Shown: positions 19,957 through 31,661 of the stretch, in pieces
Position numbering within the stretch: position 1 is the first letter of the stretch
How the letters are laid out: every line of letters starts with the position of its first letter
From: Pseudocercospora fijiensis CIRAD86
Lineage: Eukaryota; Ascomycota; Dothideomycetes; Mycosphaerellales; Mycosphaerellaceae
DNA length: 64,000 nt
Direction: 5' to 3'
Assembly: GCF_000340215.1 (NCBI RefSeq)
Contig: NW_006921539.1
Coordinates: 374,471 to 438,470 of the forward strand
Position numbers and translations under genes: made by a program
Notes under the pieces: generated by a model
Told to the model about the DNA's origin: nothing
The model's input: only the letters and a program-made list of their open reading frames with translations
Databases searched by the model: none

Positions 19957-21480
19957 TCATACATCCACATAGTGGCTCAGCCTCCCTATGCTCAAACGTT
20001 TGATATCATCAACCATCGGCGTCACAGGTCGACTCAGCTCCTGCTTGTATAACGCCACGCTATCTCTCCATGCGATGTATTCCGAGTCCGCGTAACCAAT
20101 AATGTCCGCGATCTGACTGCTCCGTACCCCTCGTATCCGCTTGATCTCGACAGCAGAGTAATTCACAATCGCCTTGCCAATGTCCTCGGCTTCGCTAAGT
20201 GGAGCATTTCTCGAAGGTAGTACCTTAAGCAAGACGCATTCGTGGCCATTGAAAGTTCCTTCCACGTCGATGACACCCGCAGGCAGAAGTCCAGCCTTCG
20301 ATGCAAGCGCGTTATGCGCACCCTGGTCGACGTACACGATTCCATGCGCAGCGAGTCCATGCATGAGCCAGAAATACCGATCCCGCATTGGGTGCGGGTC
20401 TGGCAAGAAGCGTGTGTGGAGTGGCGGCAGACCTGGCTCTGCTAATCGTGGTGCTGCTGTTCCGTTGACCACTGATGTTTTCTGGAGGGCGGGCTCATCC
20501 TTGTTGTGTTTCGCTGGAAATTCCACGCTGCCCTCCATACCCCTCGCCTCGGTCTTCTGTGCTTCGACGTATCTGACTATGGCTGCAATGTTGCCAGGTT
20601 TACTGCTGCGCGTAATCACAGTGGTGACACCTGCAGCCGTAGCCAGTCTCGCGGCCGAGATCTTGGTGCCCATGCCTCCAGTTCCTAAAGAGCTTCCGGC
20701 GCTCGAAGTATCGGCAGCCAGGTCGGCGATGTCTTCGACCACCTCAATCGCCTTGGCATCTGGATTTGTCCTGGGATTCTTGTCGTACAAGCAATCCACA
20801 TCTGTCATCAAGAACAGGTAGTCTGCAGATACCATGCCAGCTGTAATGGCACTCAGGGTATCGTTGTCACCAAACTTGATCTCTTGCACTGATAGCGTAT
20901 CGTTCTCGTTTACAATCGGTATCACACCCATATTAAGCAACTCTGCAAATGTATTCTGAGCATTAAGGTATTGCGTGCGATCAGCGATGTCGTTTCTCGT
21001 GAGGAGGATCTGAGCGACGGGCTGCCGCATATGCATGAATAGCTGATCCCACATGGCCATGAGCTTGCACTGTCCTATAGCTGCAAGTGCCTGGACTTGT
21101 GGGAGGTGCTTCGGTCGTCTTTCAAGATCCATCTGTCGCAGGGCCATACCAATGGCTCCTGACGAGCAGATGACCACCCGGTGTCCGTCATGGCGGAGAC
21201 TGACTGCGGTCTGAACAATCGTTGAAAGCGTGGCGAGGAGTGGTTCGTGGGTCTTCTCGTCGACTATGGAGGATGTGCCTGGGCGAGAATTAGTCCGACA
21301 CTCTTTCACATGAATCTTTAGGGCCGATACAAAAAGTGTACCGAGCTTGATGACTACTGTAAGGTGTTTCTCCTTCATATTGGCGGGAGCGTGAGGATGA
21401 CTTCCTCGTGCAAGGCTCTTAAGTAACGAGTGAGTTTCATTGACGTCTGGCTGTGGAGTGTGAGCGGTTATATTCTCCAT
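19957..21480 (-). CDS. PRO1: Glutamate 5-kinase with C-terminal PUA domain
   Basis: The frame is open throughout but contains an in-frame 63-nt intron (21341-21279, GTACAC...CCCAG, with a CTAAT branch-like element). Removing it restores VVIKLGTSSIVDEKT, the conserved N-terminal substrate loop, and gives about 486 residues. The amino-acid kinase domain shows SSGAIGMALRQM, AAIGQCKLMAMWDQLF, LLTRNDIADRTQYLNA, IPIVNENDTLS and GTGGMGTKISAARLA. The PUA domain follows about residues 350-450 (GLLPAGVIDVEGTF, VNYSAVEIKRIRG). The enzyme makes gamma-glutamyl phosphate, the first step of proline synthesis, in the cytosol. The 20-residue N-terminal extension before MKEKHLT may not be translated; the Met there is an alternative start. 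Confidence 0.95.
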   Translation of the reverse strand: MENITAHTPQPDVNETHSLLKSLARGSHPHAPANMKEKHLTVVIKLGTLFVSALKIHVKECRTNSRPGTSSIVDEKTHEPLLATLSTIVQTAVSLRHDGHRVVICSSGAIGMALRQMDLERRPKHLPQVQALAAIGQCKLMAMWDQLFMHMRQPVAQILLTRNDIADRTQYLNAQNTFAELLNMGVIPIVNENDTLSVQEIKFGDNDTLSAITAGMVSADYLFLMTDVDCLYDKNPRTNPDAKAIEVVEDIADLAADTSSAGSSLGTGGMGTKISAARLATAAGVTTVITRSSKPGNIAAIVRYVEAQKTEARGMEGSVEFPAKHNKDEPALQKTSVVNGTAAPRLAEPGLPPLHTRFLPDPHPMRDRYFWLMHGLAAHGIVYVDQGAHNALASKAGLLPAGVIDVEGTFNGHECVLLKVLPSRNAPLSEAEDIGKAIVNYSAVEIKRIRGVRSSQIADIIGYADSEYIAWRDSVALYKQELSRPVTPMVDDIKRLSIGRLSHYVDV

Positions 21481-21856
21481 GAACCTTGCCGTGACTCTGC
21501 CCCTCGGCGGCTTGTGAACGGCTCGGCTCCGATTGCGCTTGCCCTGCCAAGGCCCAAGGATTCGACCTCACCTCGTCTTCTTTATTCCTGCCACAAACGG
21601 CATCATGAAGGGCGTGCTACTGTCGCAGAAGCGTTCGGATTGAATGGTTCATGGCTAGCTGATAGCATTACGTACCGATCAAAACATCGGCATTGCTGCC
21701 TGAAACCCCCCAAGGATCACAATCAGCTCTGGCCGCGCACTCTACTGTATCTTGCGTGCCACTACAGCCTCATCTTGACCTCCATTATCCATACTGACCG
21801 CAGTGACGTCCATCTAGTTTGTTCTAAGCATATCGCCAACCACCCGGTACAATACA

Positions 21857-22022
21857 ATGAACTTTATCGTTTTCCTTCTGCCCGTCGCCAGCTTTGGCAC
21901 TGCATCACCCACCCTCAGCGATCTGCGGCTCACGTTCGTTGCTGGAGATATCGCAACAGCGATGAAGCCAGGGGCTGGGTTGGAGTGCAACATGACAAGC
22001 GTTGAGGCTGGGTATGTTTCTT
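21857..22022 (+). CDS. Possible small secreted protein (weak)
   Basis: ATG at 21857 opens a frame of about 54 codons beginning MNFIVFLLPVASFGTASPT, which looks like a signal peptide with an AxA-type cleavage site, followed by a short mature part with one Cys. A GTATGT donor-like site near its end could join it to downstream sequence (AG near 22090), extending it into a frame that overlaps the end of MDE1 on the other strand. I recognise no family. The case rests only on the hydrophobic start; chance is a real alternative. Confidence 0.3.
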
Positions 22023-22262
22023 GACGAGCTCTCCGCAGCTGCCGCGTGAATGCGTAATCTGAGTCAATGCCATCGGAAACGAGTGCCAGGAGAGTGTGCT
22101 CGTCATGAAGAGATGAATTCCATAGTGGTCGGTCGGCGAAAATATCAGGCTTCATCACAGTGGTCCCGCAAAGCGCTTCTGGCCTCAGGAATTCGAATCA
22201 GCGCAACATGGGGCCACGCCCTTCGCAGTCCACAAAACTTTCCGCTCCCAATAATCCCATCC

Positions 22263-23222
22263 TCATATCCACTTCAATCCCAGCTTATGCATCTCAACCG
22301 CAAGCTGAAACAAATAATCCAAACTCTCACACTGCGTCTTCGCCTGCGCCACATCCTTTCCCCAAACATAAAGCCCATGCCTCCTGACCAGCACCGCACA
22401 AGTCTCCGGCCACTCCCCAATCGCTTTCTCAAGTGTATCCTTCAAATCCTCCTCATGCGCAGTATTCTCAATCACAGGAATCATCATCGTATCATAGAAC
22501 CCCAAATTCCCCAATTTCCTTCCACCTTCCGCAATCTCTTGAGATCCAGTCCCACCCCTCGAGATACCTTTGATTTGTTCGATTTCTTTCATGCAAAAGA
22601 CATCCTTACCGTGTGAGGGGTGGTGTTGGGCACCGGATTCTAGAATTAGGGTGACCAGAACTGCCCATTGGGAATGTGTGTGGATACATGCCCCAGCGCC
22701 ACGGTGCGTGTAGGCGGCCATGAAGAGGGGTGTGCAGGCTGAGGGTTTGAGGACCTACCGTTTCGACACGTCAACCTATGCCCAACCCAGACAAGCGCGC
22801 ACACACATCAAAATGAAGAGTTTCATGAGAGAAGTAACGGAACACCTTACCTTCGGCCGTCTCAAATACTCCTTCGTCCTAAAATCCATCACAAATATAT
22901 CTTTCGGTTCCATCAACTCTTTCTGCACGCCTGAGGGTGCCAGGTATACATGATCAGCATGTTTTATGGAAATTCCGCCGCCTGTGCCTGTTACCCAGCC
23001 AAAGCCGTAGAATTTGTGGCATAAGGAGCAGATGTGGTTGGCGGGATGGAGGGGGTCGGGTGATGTGATGAGGGCGTCTGTATCTCCGTTCATGGCGGGT
23101 TTCTTCTTGGAATTGCTGGTGTCGATGCTGTTGTCTTCGGCTTTGCGTTTGAGGGATGGTGAGGTTTCTTCGGCGACGATTGCTTGGGCTAGGGTTTCGG
23201 TGCCGGGTGGTGGGAGAGCCAT
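22263..23222 (-). CDS. MDE1: Methylthioribulose-1-phosphate dehydratase
   Basis: Two exons, 23222-22851 and 22754-22263, separated by a 96-nt GT-AG intron in phase 0, give 287 residues. The class II aldolase-type fold shows [13 protein letters not shown], a Zn-binding HTHSQ motif, and near the end [12 protein letters not shown] with the third zinc-binding His. Across the junction RRPK joins [15 protein letters not shown], as in other fungal Mde1 proteins. It dehydrates 5-methylthioribulose-1-phosphate in the methionine salvage pathway in the cytosol. The N-terminal 45 residues, rich in Ser and Lys, are a fungal extension of low complexity. Confidence 0.93.
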
Positions 23223-24032
23223 GTCGGTAGGACGATGGTCTGCCTTTTCAAGGACTGCTTGAGAAGTTTTCTAATGTGAATAGGTGGCTTGGTGTCGTTG
23301 AGAAGGAACAAGTTCGTGAGCGAAGTCAATGGCGATTGATGCACGTGTAACGGCGGTGGCCCGTTTCTCATTCGAGCCCGGAAATCCTTGTCGATAAGTT
23401 CAACTTCATTTCACTCACCAAACTATCATCTCTGCTTCTCCAGAAACCACTCCTCCAGACTGTCCCTCGCGACTTAGCGCGCTTGATTGAATGAAATTTG
23501 GTCGTTTGGAACACGATGTTCAGTCTGGCCACTTCCTTCGAGCCCCTTTCAGGGCATGGAAGTACAGACGTGAAGCTCGATCAGCCGTCGAGGAGCACCT
23601 CCTCTGGGAATAAAAGCTAACATCTGCAAGCACTAGCTTGGTAGGTGTGAACAAAAGGAGAAGTAGCGTAGAAGTCTTCTCACTTATCGTTAAGCGATGA
23701 AAGAGCCGCCTTAGATTCCTACTGTTTTCAGCCCTAACAATACTTAATACAGCACCCTCACCGGAATGAGAATGGATTCAGCTGGCAGGGGTCAGGAGCA
23801 AGAATCATCTCATCGGCTGATCCCGAAACCGGCTGGTGGTTTGACGGCTTCTTCTACTCTTACGAGTCATAGACGCCTTCCATATCTTTACCACGCACGG
23901 TAGAGCAGAAGCATTCCGTACATGACGACAAACATCAAAGTCCAATATCGTCACGCTCCAACCGCTTCTATGACTTCGGTTCAACTGTATGTGATACCTT
24001 CACATCGGTGACCAGATTCGGCATGGAGTCAC
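23223..24032. other. Gene-free region upstream of MDE1
   Basis: About 800 bases between divergent starts. No coding frame, RNA gene or repeat was recognised. Confidence 0.5.
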
Positions 24033-24772
24033 ATGCTGGCGGATAGTGACTCAAGCATCTTTCATCAGCAATACATATATGGGAATTGTACACCAAACAT
24101 TACTCCCAACACCACGGCTTATGACCTCCTCATATTGGTCGACGATACGACGTCCATGACGTCTTTCCTCCGTTCGCTCAACACATCACTCCCTCAAATC
24201 ATATCAATATCCGCTTTGACCGGCTACTTCGATCGAGTCGGCCTTCTGGCGTACAGAGATTACTGTCATGGCGACAGAATCCTCGAGTGGTCAGGATGGG
24301 CCACTCCTGCTAACGATGAGGTCGAACCAGATCTCGTTCAGATGGCTAGCAAATTGGATGCTCTTAGGGGCCATGATTGGCCTGAAGCAGTCAAAACCGG
24401 TCTTGCCAAGGCTTATGAGGTGATGAGGACCGACGCAACGACCCTCATCCTATATTACGCAGATGCTCCTCCACACATGGCGAGGGATGAAGGTAGAGGC
24501 TCAGTGAATTATGGTAACGAGCAAACGGCTCTCCGCAAGCCACAAAGTTTCGGCGGCTACGGGCCACGATTTGCAGATTGGGCATCTGCAGCAAGAGTAC
24601 GGAGAAGGTGGGTGGATGCGATGATATGGAGTGTCACTGTGGGACGCACTGGTGCTTTTTTTGTGGCGGGAAGCAGGCTGAGGGTGCGATTTATAGTCAT
24701 GTGGCCGATGAACATGGAGGGTATTATGGCGGACAATATGCGGATGAGTATGAATCGGATGGGGAGGAGTAG
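24033..24772 (+). pseudogene. Remnant: von Willebrand A domain joined to an RBR-type RING2 fragment
   Basis: The first frame (24033 to about 24590) is a vWA domain: YDLLILVDDTTSM holds the MIDAS DxTxS motif, followed by YFDRVGLLAYRDYCHGD, DWPEAVKTGLAKAYEVM and LILYYADAPPHM. It then loses sense. A second frame, overlapping it from 24578, continues ICSKSTEKVGGCDDMECHCGTHWCFFCGG and HVADEHGGYYGG, which is the zinc-binding pattern of the catalytic RING2 of RBR ubiquitin ligases with its C-terminal tail. The frames differ, no splice sites join them convincingly, and the RING1 and IBR parts expected in between are missing. I read this as an internally deleted relic of a vWA-RBR protein. The N-terminus may be lost too. 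Confidence 0.6.
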
Positions 24773-24845
24773 GGTGTTGACTAATTACGACAGATTACCT
24801 CAGCAGTGGTATGTATTAATGGGTCCGTGCACGGGGCGGATGTGA

Positions 24846-25200
24846 CAGTTCCCCTCTTCGTTAGGGAACCATTGCTCCTACACCAACCTCTTGGCTATTT
24901 GAGGGCCTATTTTGCCAGCAACTACTACTGTCTTCTTCTACTACTGCTACATCTATCGAAGGACAAGAAGTGCTATATGCACGGATTTTCGAGCTCGCTC
25001 ACCGAAAGCGGCTTTGAGAGGTAGTTCTAGAACTAGGGGTCCCATGCTTCTTTCCCCACTTCTTTATTTCGAGTGTTAAGTTACGCTGCTACTCTCCACG
25101 TCACGTCACTTCCGTGTAGACGGTGTAGTCGTCAATTGCTAGCGTATCGTTTTCGTTCCAAGAGTCCGTCGCGCACTTCAGACCAAGTCTTGCCATAGAC
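24846..25200. other. Intergenic gap before the arylsulfotransferase gene
   Basis: No gene seen. It may contain a missing 5' exon (signal peptide) of the next gene, but I could not identify one. Confidence 0.4.
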
Positions 25201-26972
25201 ATGCCCGTCCCGCCTCCTCTCTACTTTTCGGTATGTTTCGTCAGCACGTCCAAAAGCGCAGATGATTGACCCGCCTCGCTCTCCGCCTAGCGACCCGACA
25301 TTATACATCCGCACGTCTCTGTTCGCCGCCGCGGGAATGGCAGTGAACTCATCTTTGTAGCGCCGATGGCAGGGTCGGCAAGCGATCTCGATACGCAAGG
25401 GCACTCTGGGCCATTAATCCTCGATCAAAGCGGCGTACGTCCGGCCTGAGTCTTTTGATATGGCAGAACAACTGAGCGTTGTCGGCAGAATCTTGTTTGG
25501 AGCGGGACTGCGGAAGTCGGCGGCAGCATGGGCGGAAGCATTGTGAATTTCCGGCCGTGCGTGTGGGAGAACGAAGCGGCGCTGTGTTTCTTTCGAGGAC
25601 AGAAGCGGCGCGCCATCGGATTCGGCCACGGAGTCGTCTTGAATCGGCACTACGAGCAAGTGAGCGTATTTGGTGCCGTTGACGGCCCGGTAGACATGCA
25701 TGAGTGCCGCACTACTGCGTCTGGCTCGGCGCTGTTCACCGTCTATCGCGCTCGCCCACATGACTTCGGCTTCAAGAATGGAGTGGGCTGGCTGCTTGAC
25801 TCGGGCTTCCAAGAGATCGACGTACGCTCCGCCAATGCTTCGCTCTTGTTCTCGTGGAACGCGCTGGACCATGTGCACATGACGGACTCAACGCTTTCCA
25901 TCGCAGAGCGGCCTGAAATCTTTGGCAGCGGTCGTTCACATCTGGATGCATTCGACTTCTTCCATGTCAACTCCGTGGACAAAGATGCCGACGGGAACTA
26001 TCTGATCTCCGCGCGACACGCAGATAGCCTCTACATGATCTCGCGCACGGATGGCCGCATTTTGTGGCAGCTCGGTGGGAAGCAGTCCTCTTTTCGTGGC
26101 ACGGGCACCGAGTTCCGTCGACAGCACGACGCTCGATATGTATTCGGAAACAAAACTCACTCCCTCATCACGCTCTTCGACAACGCAGCCGACTGCTACA
26201 CAGTTTTCGGCAATGAATCGCAGGGTCTCGAAATCCTGCTGGACCACGTCACCCTGACTGCTACCACACAGCGGCGCTTCAGAAATGGACTTGTGTCCTG
26301 TGGCATGGGCAGTCTGCAGACTCGCGCCAATGGAGATGCACTCCTGTGCTCCGGTTCTACGCAGCGACCTGTGATAACAAAGGTCAGGTCACGCTAGATG
26401 TCGCTTTTGGCGACGGGCTCCTCATTTATCGAGCCTCATTACAAGCGTGGAATGGCACCCCTCGCCGCTCTCCCGACGTTTGGACGTATGCTCGGACACA
26501 TCGGGATCCAGTGCACATCTACGCGTCGTGGAATGGAGCTACGGGAGTGCATTACTGGAATTTCTACATTGCAGATGGTGTGCGGCAGTATCAGCTGGTG
26601 GGGAGCACGGCCAAAACCGGATTTGAGACTCATTTCGCATGCGAAGCTTGTATTGGACGCGGAAATCTGATCGTTGCCGAAGCTGTGTGCTTCGATGGGA
26701 CACGACGAAATTCTTCCGTCTCATCGCCCTTCCAACCTCCAGAGAGGCTGGCAGCAGGCTGCGGGGAGGCACACTGCTTCGTAAAGGATACCTTCCACTT
26801 TTACCGCATTCCCGCATCGACCACCCTGTTGCATGGAAATTCATTACCGGGCCCGTCCTGCTCTGAGTATTCGCTCTCAGAGCTTTTGGCATCCGCCTTT
26901 GCTCTGAGTTTGTTGCTTGGGACACTTCTGTTGATTGGACGAAGATACTACTGGTCGGTCGGCAAGACCTAG
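25201..26972 (+). pseudogene. Arylsulfotransferase (ASST) family gene with a frameshift
   Basis: Exons can be traced at 25201-25230, 25291-25434 and from 25489, with introns of 60 and 54 nt (GTATGT and GTACGT donors). They join as FSRPDI, then GSELIFVAPMAG, GPLILDQSG and NLVWSGTAEVGG, the fungal arylsulfotransferase pattern. The hallmark DFFHVNSVDKDADGNYLISAR, ILWQLGGKQSSF and RRQHDARY follow. Near 26375-26385 the frame breaks: PVITK ends in a stop at 26397, while the continuation NKGQVTLDVAFGDGLLIYRA lies in another frame running to 26972 and ending with a hydrophobic helix (LLASAFALSLLLGTLLLIG). One missing base would explain it; a sequencing error is possible. No signal peptide was found upstream. 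Confidence 0.7.
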
Positions 26973-27791
26973 TGTAGGTAGACACAGCACTCGTCGAGAA
27001 TTGGGATGGGTCAAGTATCACAAGGCAAGGCAAAGGGAGCTTCCGCAGCATGCCGTGGCGGCGGCGGGGAGGTGGGATTTCGTGGTCGATGGAATTATGC
27101 CTGGTAAGCGAATTGCTACCCACTCGAGCTCGTTGGTCCTGATGTGTTGTGCAGTTGTATTGGCCCTGTATGGACTGGTCTTCTTTCCTGATCCTCCAGA
27201 CAAGACGGAAGGCTTTCTGCCTATCCCAAGCCGAGCGAGAATGAGGCGTCGAGATGCACATCACGGCTGAGGAAGATAGATATCACAGCTTTTGCTATGA
27301 GCGTAGGGTTTTAGGGTTAACGGTATTGGGATAGACTCGGGTGCTCTTTGCTCCCAAGTCTCGTCTTGCTTCTGCTTTTGCTTGCGCTATCGCGGGTCGA
27401 CACGGATTGCGGTCGGATGCGGAATGGAAGTAGACGTAATCTGAATGCTCGCCTATAGTGTATGTGTCCTCTGTCGAGGCGTTCGAAATGGCAATGGAAG
27501 TTCGGAAAGAATTCGCCCGAGGCCCGAACCTGGGCAATTTCCTTTCACTCCCGTTATTCTAACCACAGGCTATATCGGCGGCACGCATATCTCGTGCCCA
27601 GCACGCCCACAAATACGTCGAACACCATGCGTGTTGCCAGTATGGCTGAGACTCAGGCTGCTGCGAAGAGAAAGAGGTGCTGAGTGTTATATATTCCACA
27701 CTCCCCCATCGTTCCAACCAATGGTCTTCAATGACCTGCTCTTATTTATACAGAATCTCGGACCTGGACCGCAAGCACATTCATTGGCATA
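26973..27791. other. Intergenic region upstream of the beta-galactosidase
   Basis: About 800 bases. Several open frames of 80-115 codons exist on both strands but none has domain or signal features, and I treat them as chance. It contains the GH35 promoter. Confidence 0.5.
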
Positions 27792-30700
27792 ATGGGTATG
27801 CTAGAAGTACTGGTATGGCTGTTGTGCGTGGCCTGTTTGGTCTTCAGCATCGATGATGGTCTTACCAAAGCAGTCACCTGGGACAAGTACTCCCTCATGA
27901 TCAATGGATCCAGGGTCTTCATCCAAGCTGGCGAGTTTCACTATGAACGTCTACCAGTTCCGGAGATGTGGCGAGACGTTCTCCAAAAGTTCAAGGCAAA
28001 TGGTCTCAACGCAGTATCAATCTACTTCTTCTGGAGCTATCACTCCTCTGGGCCTGGTGTCTTCGACTTCGAGAGTCCAGGCAAGGATATCCAGAAGCTG
28101 TTTGACATGTGCAAAGAGATAGGTCTTTGGGTCATGGCCCGGCCTGGGCCTTACTGCAATGCCGAAACAAATGGAGGCGGACTTGCACTTTACGGCAGTG
28201 ATGGGAGTTTCGGGAAGCTCAGGACCAGCGATGAGACATACCACCAAGCATGGCTACCTTGGGTGAAAGCTGTCGGAAGCATAATTGCCAAGAATCAGAT
28301 CACAAAGGGTGGACCTGTCATCTTGTACCAGATTGAGAATGAGCTGCAGGAAATCCCCCACGAGGTCAACAATACCCTCGTGCTTTATATGGAGCAAGTG
28401 GAGTCTGCAAGCCGAGACGTCGGCATCGAGGTGCCTCTCTATTCTAACGAGAAAGGGATGCGCTCTCAGTCTTGGTCGACCGACTACCAGGATGTTGGGG
28501 GTAGTGTCAACATCTATGGTCTGGACTCGTACCCAGGTAGCCTCTCTTGCACGAATCCCGACGCAGGTTTCAAAGTAGTACGCACCTACTATCAGTGGTT
28601 CCAAAACTACTCCTTCAGTCAGCCGTCTCTCATGCCAGAGTTCGAGGCTGGTTACTTTCAACCTTGGGGCGGCAGCTTTTACGACTCCTGTACCGCGATG
28701 CACGATCCGCAGTTTGCCGATGTGTATTACAAAACCAACATCGGACAAAGGACTACTATGCAAAGTCTCTACCTGGCTTTCGGAGGCACGAATTGGGGAA
28801 ATCTGGCCGCACCTGTTGTGTACACCAGTTATGACTACAGTGCGCCATTGAACGAGAAGAGGGAAGTCACGACCAAATTCAAGCAAACCAAACTCATTGC
28901 GTTCTTCACAAGAGTCAGCTCAGACCTGTTGAAAACAGAGATGGAATCCAATGGCACTGGCAATGCTGTGAGCACGAACGACGTCTGGACCTGGGTGCTT
29001 CGCAATCCTGATACGCAGGCTGGTTTCTATGTTCTGCAAAATGCTAATACGAGCTCGAGGGCTACAATCGCATTTGATGTATATCTCAATACTTCTGAGG
29101 GCAATGCTACTGTCAAGGGCATGGAATTGAAGGGCAGACAGAGCAAGATTGTGACCACAGACTACCATTTTGGGGTCAATCGTACTATGTTGTTCTGCAC
29201 CGCCGATGTGCTGACGTGGGTAATATTGGGTGATACGACCATGCTAGTTTTGTACCTCGACGTTGGTCAAACCGCAGACTTCACTCTGGACACGAAGGCC
29301 AAGCATAAGGTCTTCGGTGACAACAAGCTGGTGAGCGATGCTAATGACCATGGTACGTACACGCGGTACAGCTATACGCAAAAAGCCGGCTCAACGATAG
29401 TGCGATTCGATGACGACCTCACGGTTTGGCTGCTGGATACCGAGACTGCTTGGAATTTCTACGCCATCCCTCTATCAACAGATCCGTTTGCAAGTCCGAA
29501 TCATCAAATATTAGCACTAGGGCCTTATAACATTCGCAACGCAAGCATTCAGGGTAGTACTATAGCACTGGTCGGCGATAACGAGAACACCACTAGCCTC
29601 GAAGTCTTCGCCGGCCCAGATGTTGGCTTAATCTCATGGAATGACCAAAATCTCGCCACAACGATGACAGAATATGGTTCTCTAAAAGCTACAGCGCGCG
29701 GCTGCGATGCAAAACCTTCTCTGCCTTCTCTGTTTTGGAAAGCTGCAGATTCCCTGCCTGAGCTCTCTACATCTTTCGACGACTCAAGCTGGAAGATTTG
29801 CAACAAGACGACGACGCGTAGTCCCGTTGCTCCCCTTACGCTCCCCGTTCTTTTCAGTTCTGATTATGGCTACTTTGCAGGCATCAAGATCTATCGCGGC
29901 TCCTTCACCTCGCGACTGGCTCGCTCTGCGAACATTACCATACAAGGAGGTCGAGCAGCAGGATTTACTGCTTGGCTCAATGGCATTTCCGTGGGATACA
30001 CTGTTGGCAATGCAACCTCCCCAAGCCCTGCATCTGCCTTGCTGGACTTCTCGAATGCAACGCTCAGTGATCAAAACATGTTGACGGTCGTCACAGATTA
30101 CACTGGCCACGACCAAACCAGTACCGGGCCTGCTGGAGTTGAGAACCCCCGCGGTATACTCGGTGCTTGGCTTTATGATGGTGATGGCAACGAGTTGCCT
30201 TTCAGTACATGGAAAATCCGAGGTAGTGCGTTAGATGAAAATCCGAAGCTCGATCCTGTCCGAGGATCCATGAATGAAGATGGACTGCACGGCACAAGGC
30301 TTGGCTGGCATTTGCCTGGATTTGAGGCAAATGGACCAGAGTGGACCAACGAGCAACCAAGCGTTGGCCTGAGCAAAAGTGGCGTGAGATGGTACGTGAG
30401 CAACTTCACGCTGGACTTTCCTCATGAGATCGATGCACCTGTCTCTTTCAATCTGGAAGCAGCTGGTGGTACTATCGCCAGTATAGAGCTTTTCGTCAAT
30501 GGTTATCAATGTAAGTCTGGCAGTCCGAACATCGAACGCCACGCCCGTACTAATCTTCGCTGCGTCCACCAGTTGGAAAATCTCTGCCTCACTTTGGTCC
30601 CCAAACTCGATTCCCTGTTCCACCAGGCGTGATTAATCATTGTGGAAACAATCAAATTGCTCTTGTGATCTGGGCCATGACTGACGCCGGCGCTAAGTTG

Positions 30701-30811
30701 ACCAAGGCTGAGCTTGTCGTGGACAGGACGTACCGGACTGGCTTTGACTTCAATCAGGACTGGACTCAGCTGCAACCTGGTTGGACTCCAGAGCGAATTC
30801 AGGATGCGTAG
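27792..30811 (+). CDS. lacA: Secreted GH35 beta-galactosidase
   Basis: Exon 1 27792-30510 and exon 2 30573-30811, with a 62-nt GT-AG intron, give 985 residues, the usual length of fungal LacA proteins. A signal peptide (MLEVLVWLLCVACLVFS) is followed by the GH35 catalytic domain: FIQAGEFHYERLPVPE, SIYFFWSYHS, MARPGPYCNAE, YQIENELQ (acid/base Glu near 184) and LMPEFEAGYF (nucleophile Glu near 283). Beta-rich galactosidase domains follow; the end (FGPQTRFPVPPGVINHCGNNQIALVIWAM) is completed only by splicing. Many Asn-X-Ser/Thr sites fit secretion. It removes terminal galactose from plant cell-wall or other galactosides. It is next to, but not obviously part of, the polyketide cluster. Confidence 0.95.
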
Positions 30812-31661
30812 ATGCTTATCGCATAATGCAGTTTAGGAATGATGTGTGTGAGGAGAGCGTCATCTGATGACAATGCTAGCCATTGGCTTCCGAACGCAAC
30901 GAGTTGGATATTCATTTCGTTGTTCGATTCCGGCGTCCCTCGTCAAAATCTGAACCCCTTTTCGACCTTTTGAAATGAGCGCCCAGACATTCTCTTCGAG
31001 GTCATGGTAGGCACCTATCAGCCCGCCAGAAGTTTACTCTATAGAGCGTGTCAAGGATCGGAGTAAATGATTCAAAAAAAAAAGGTGTTGTTGACCAAGA
31101 CGAGCCACCTCAGGCACCACCGGACTTTCAAGTGTCCTGAACGTCCGCTCGGTCAAGCACAATCGTCCGTGAAGCGGAGGGTCTCAATGTCCGCAAAACT
31201 TGGCGGCCTCTTTACCTCATCTGCCGACATCACCTTACTCTCTTCCTTACCAACGTCGAGACTGGAAATGGGCATGATGGGAGAAGAGATGGGGCGGCGT
31301 CGTGGTGTGTCGAGGTTATGAGAGGGAGTAAAAAGCGAGGGCGATGAACGCTGGCTCATCGGTGTCTGAGATTTGTGGCTGGGAGGAAGAATATCTGCGG
31401 TGGTGACTTGGACTTACGGAGGCATCTGCCGTTGCGAAAGACATCTACCATTACGATAGACATCTTCTATTACGACAGACATCGACTATTACGACAGACA
31501 TCTACCATTGCGACAGACATCTACCATTGCGAAAGGAGATACGATAAAGTATGAGCAGACGATAACGTATGGACAATCCCAGCCGGGTCCTGGACGGAGA
31601 TGGAAAAGGAAAACTCGTCACAGAATGCATTCTGGTGTTTTCGCCCGAACTTCACTTCTAG
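30812..31661. other. Convergent intergenic region holding a minisatellite
   Basis: About 850 bases between the GH35 stop and the AflJ-like stop. Apart from the 19-bp tandem repeat at 31421-31534 I see no structure. Confidence 0.5.
31421..31534 (+). repeat. Minisatellite, six copies of a 19-bp unit
   Basis: Six contiguous 19-bp units, consensus near GACATCTACCATTACGACA, differing at a few positions each (for example GTTGCGAAA, ATTACGATA). The array is exactly 114 bp, with no spacers, in non-coding DNA at the cluster edge. Confidence 0.93.

Noticed and set aside
25132..25404. Minus-strand open frames opposite the arylsulfotransferase
   Set aside because: They oppose exons that splice into clear family motifs on the plus strand.
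31421..31534. Possible CRISPR-like array
   Set aside because: The units are contiguous without spacers, and the genome is eukaryotic; it is a minisatellite.
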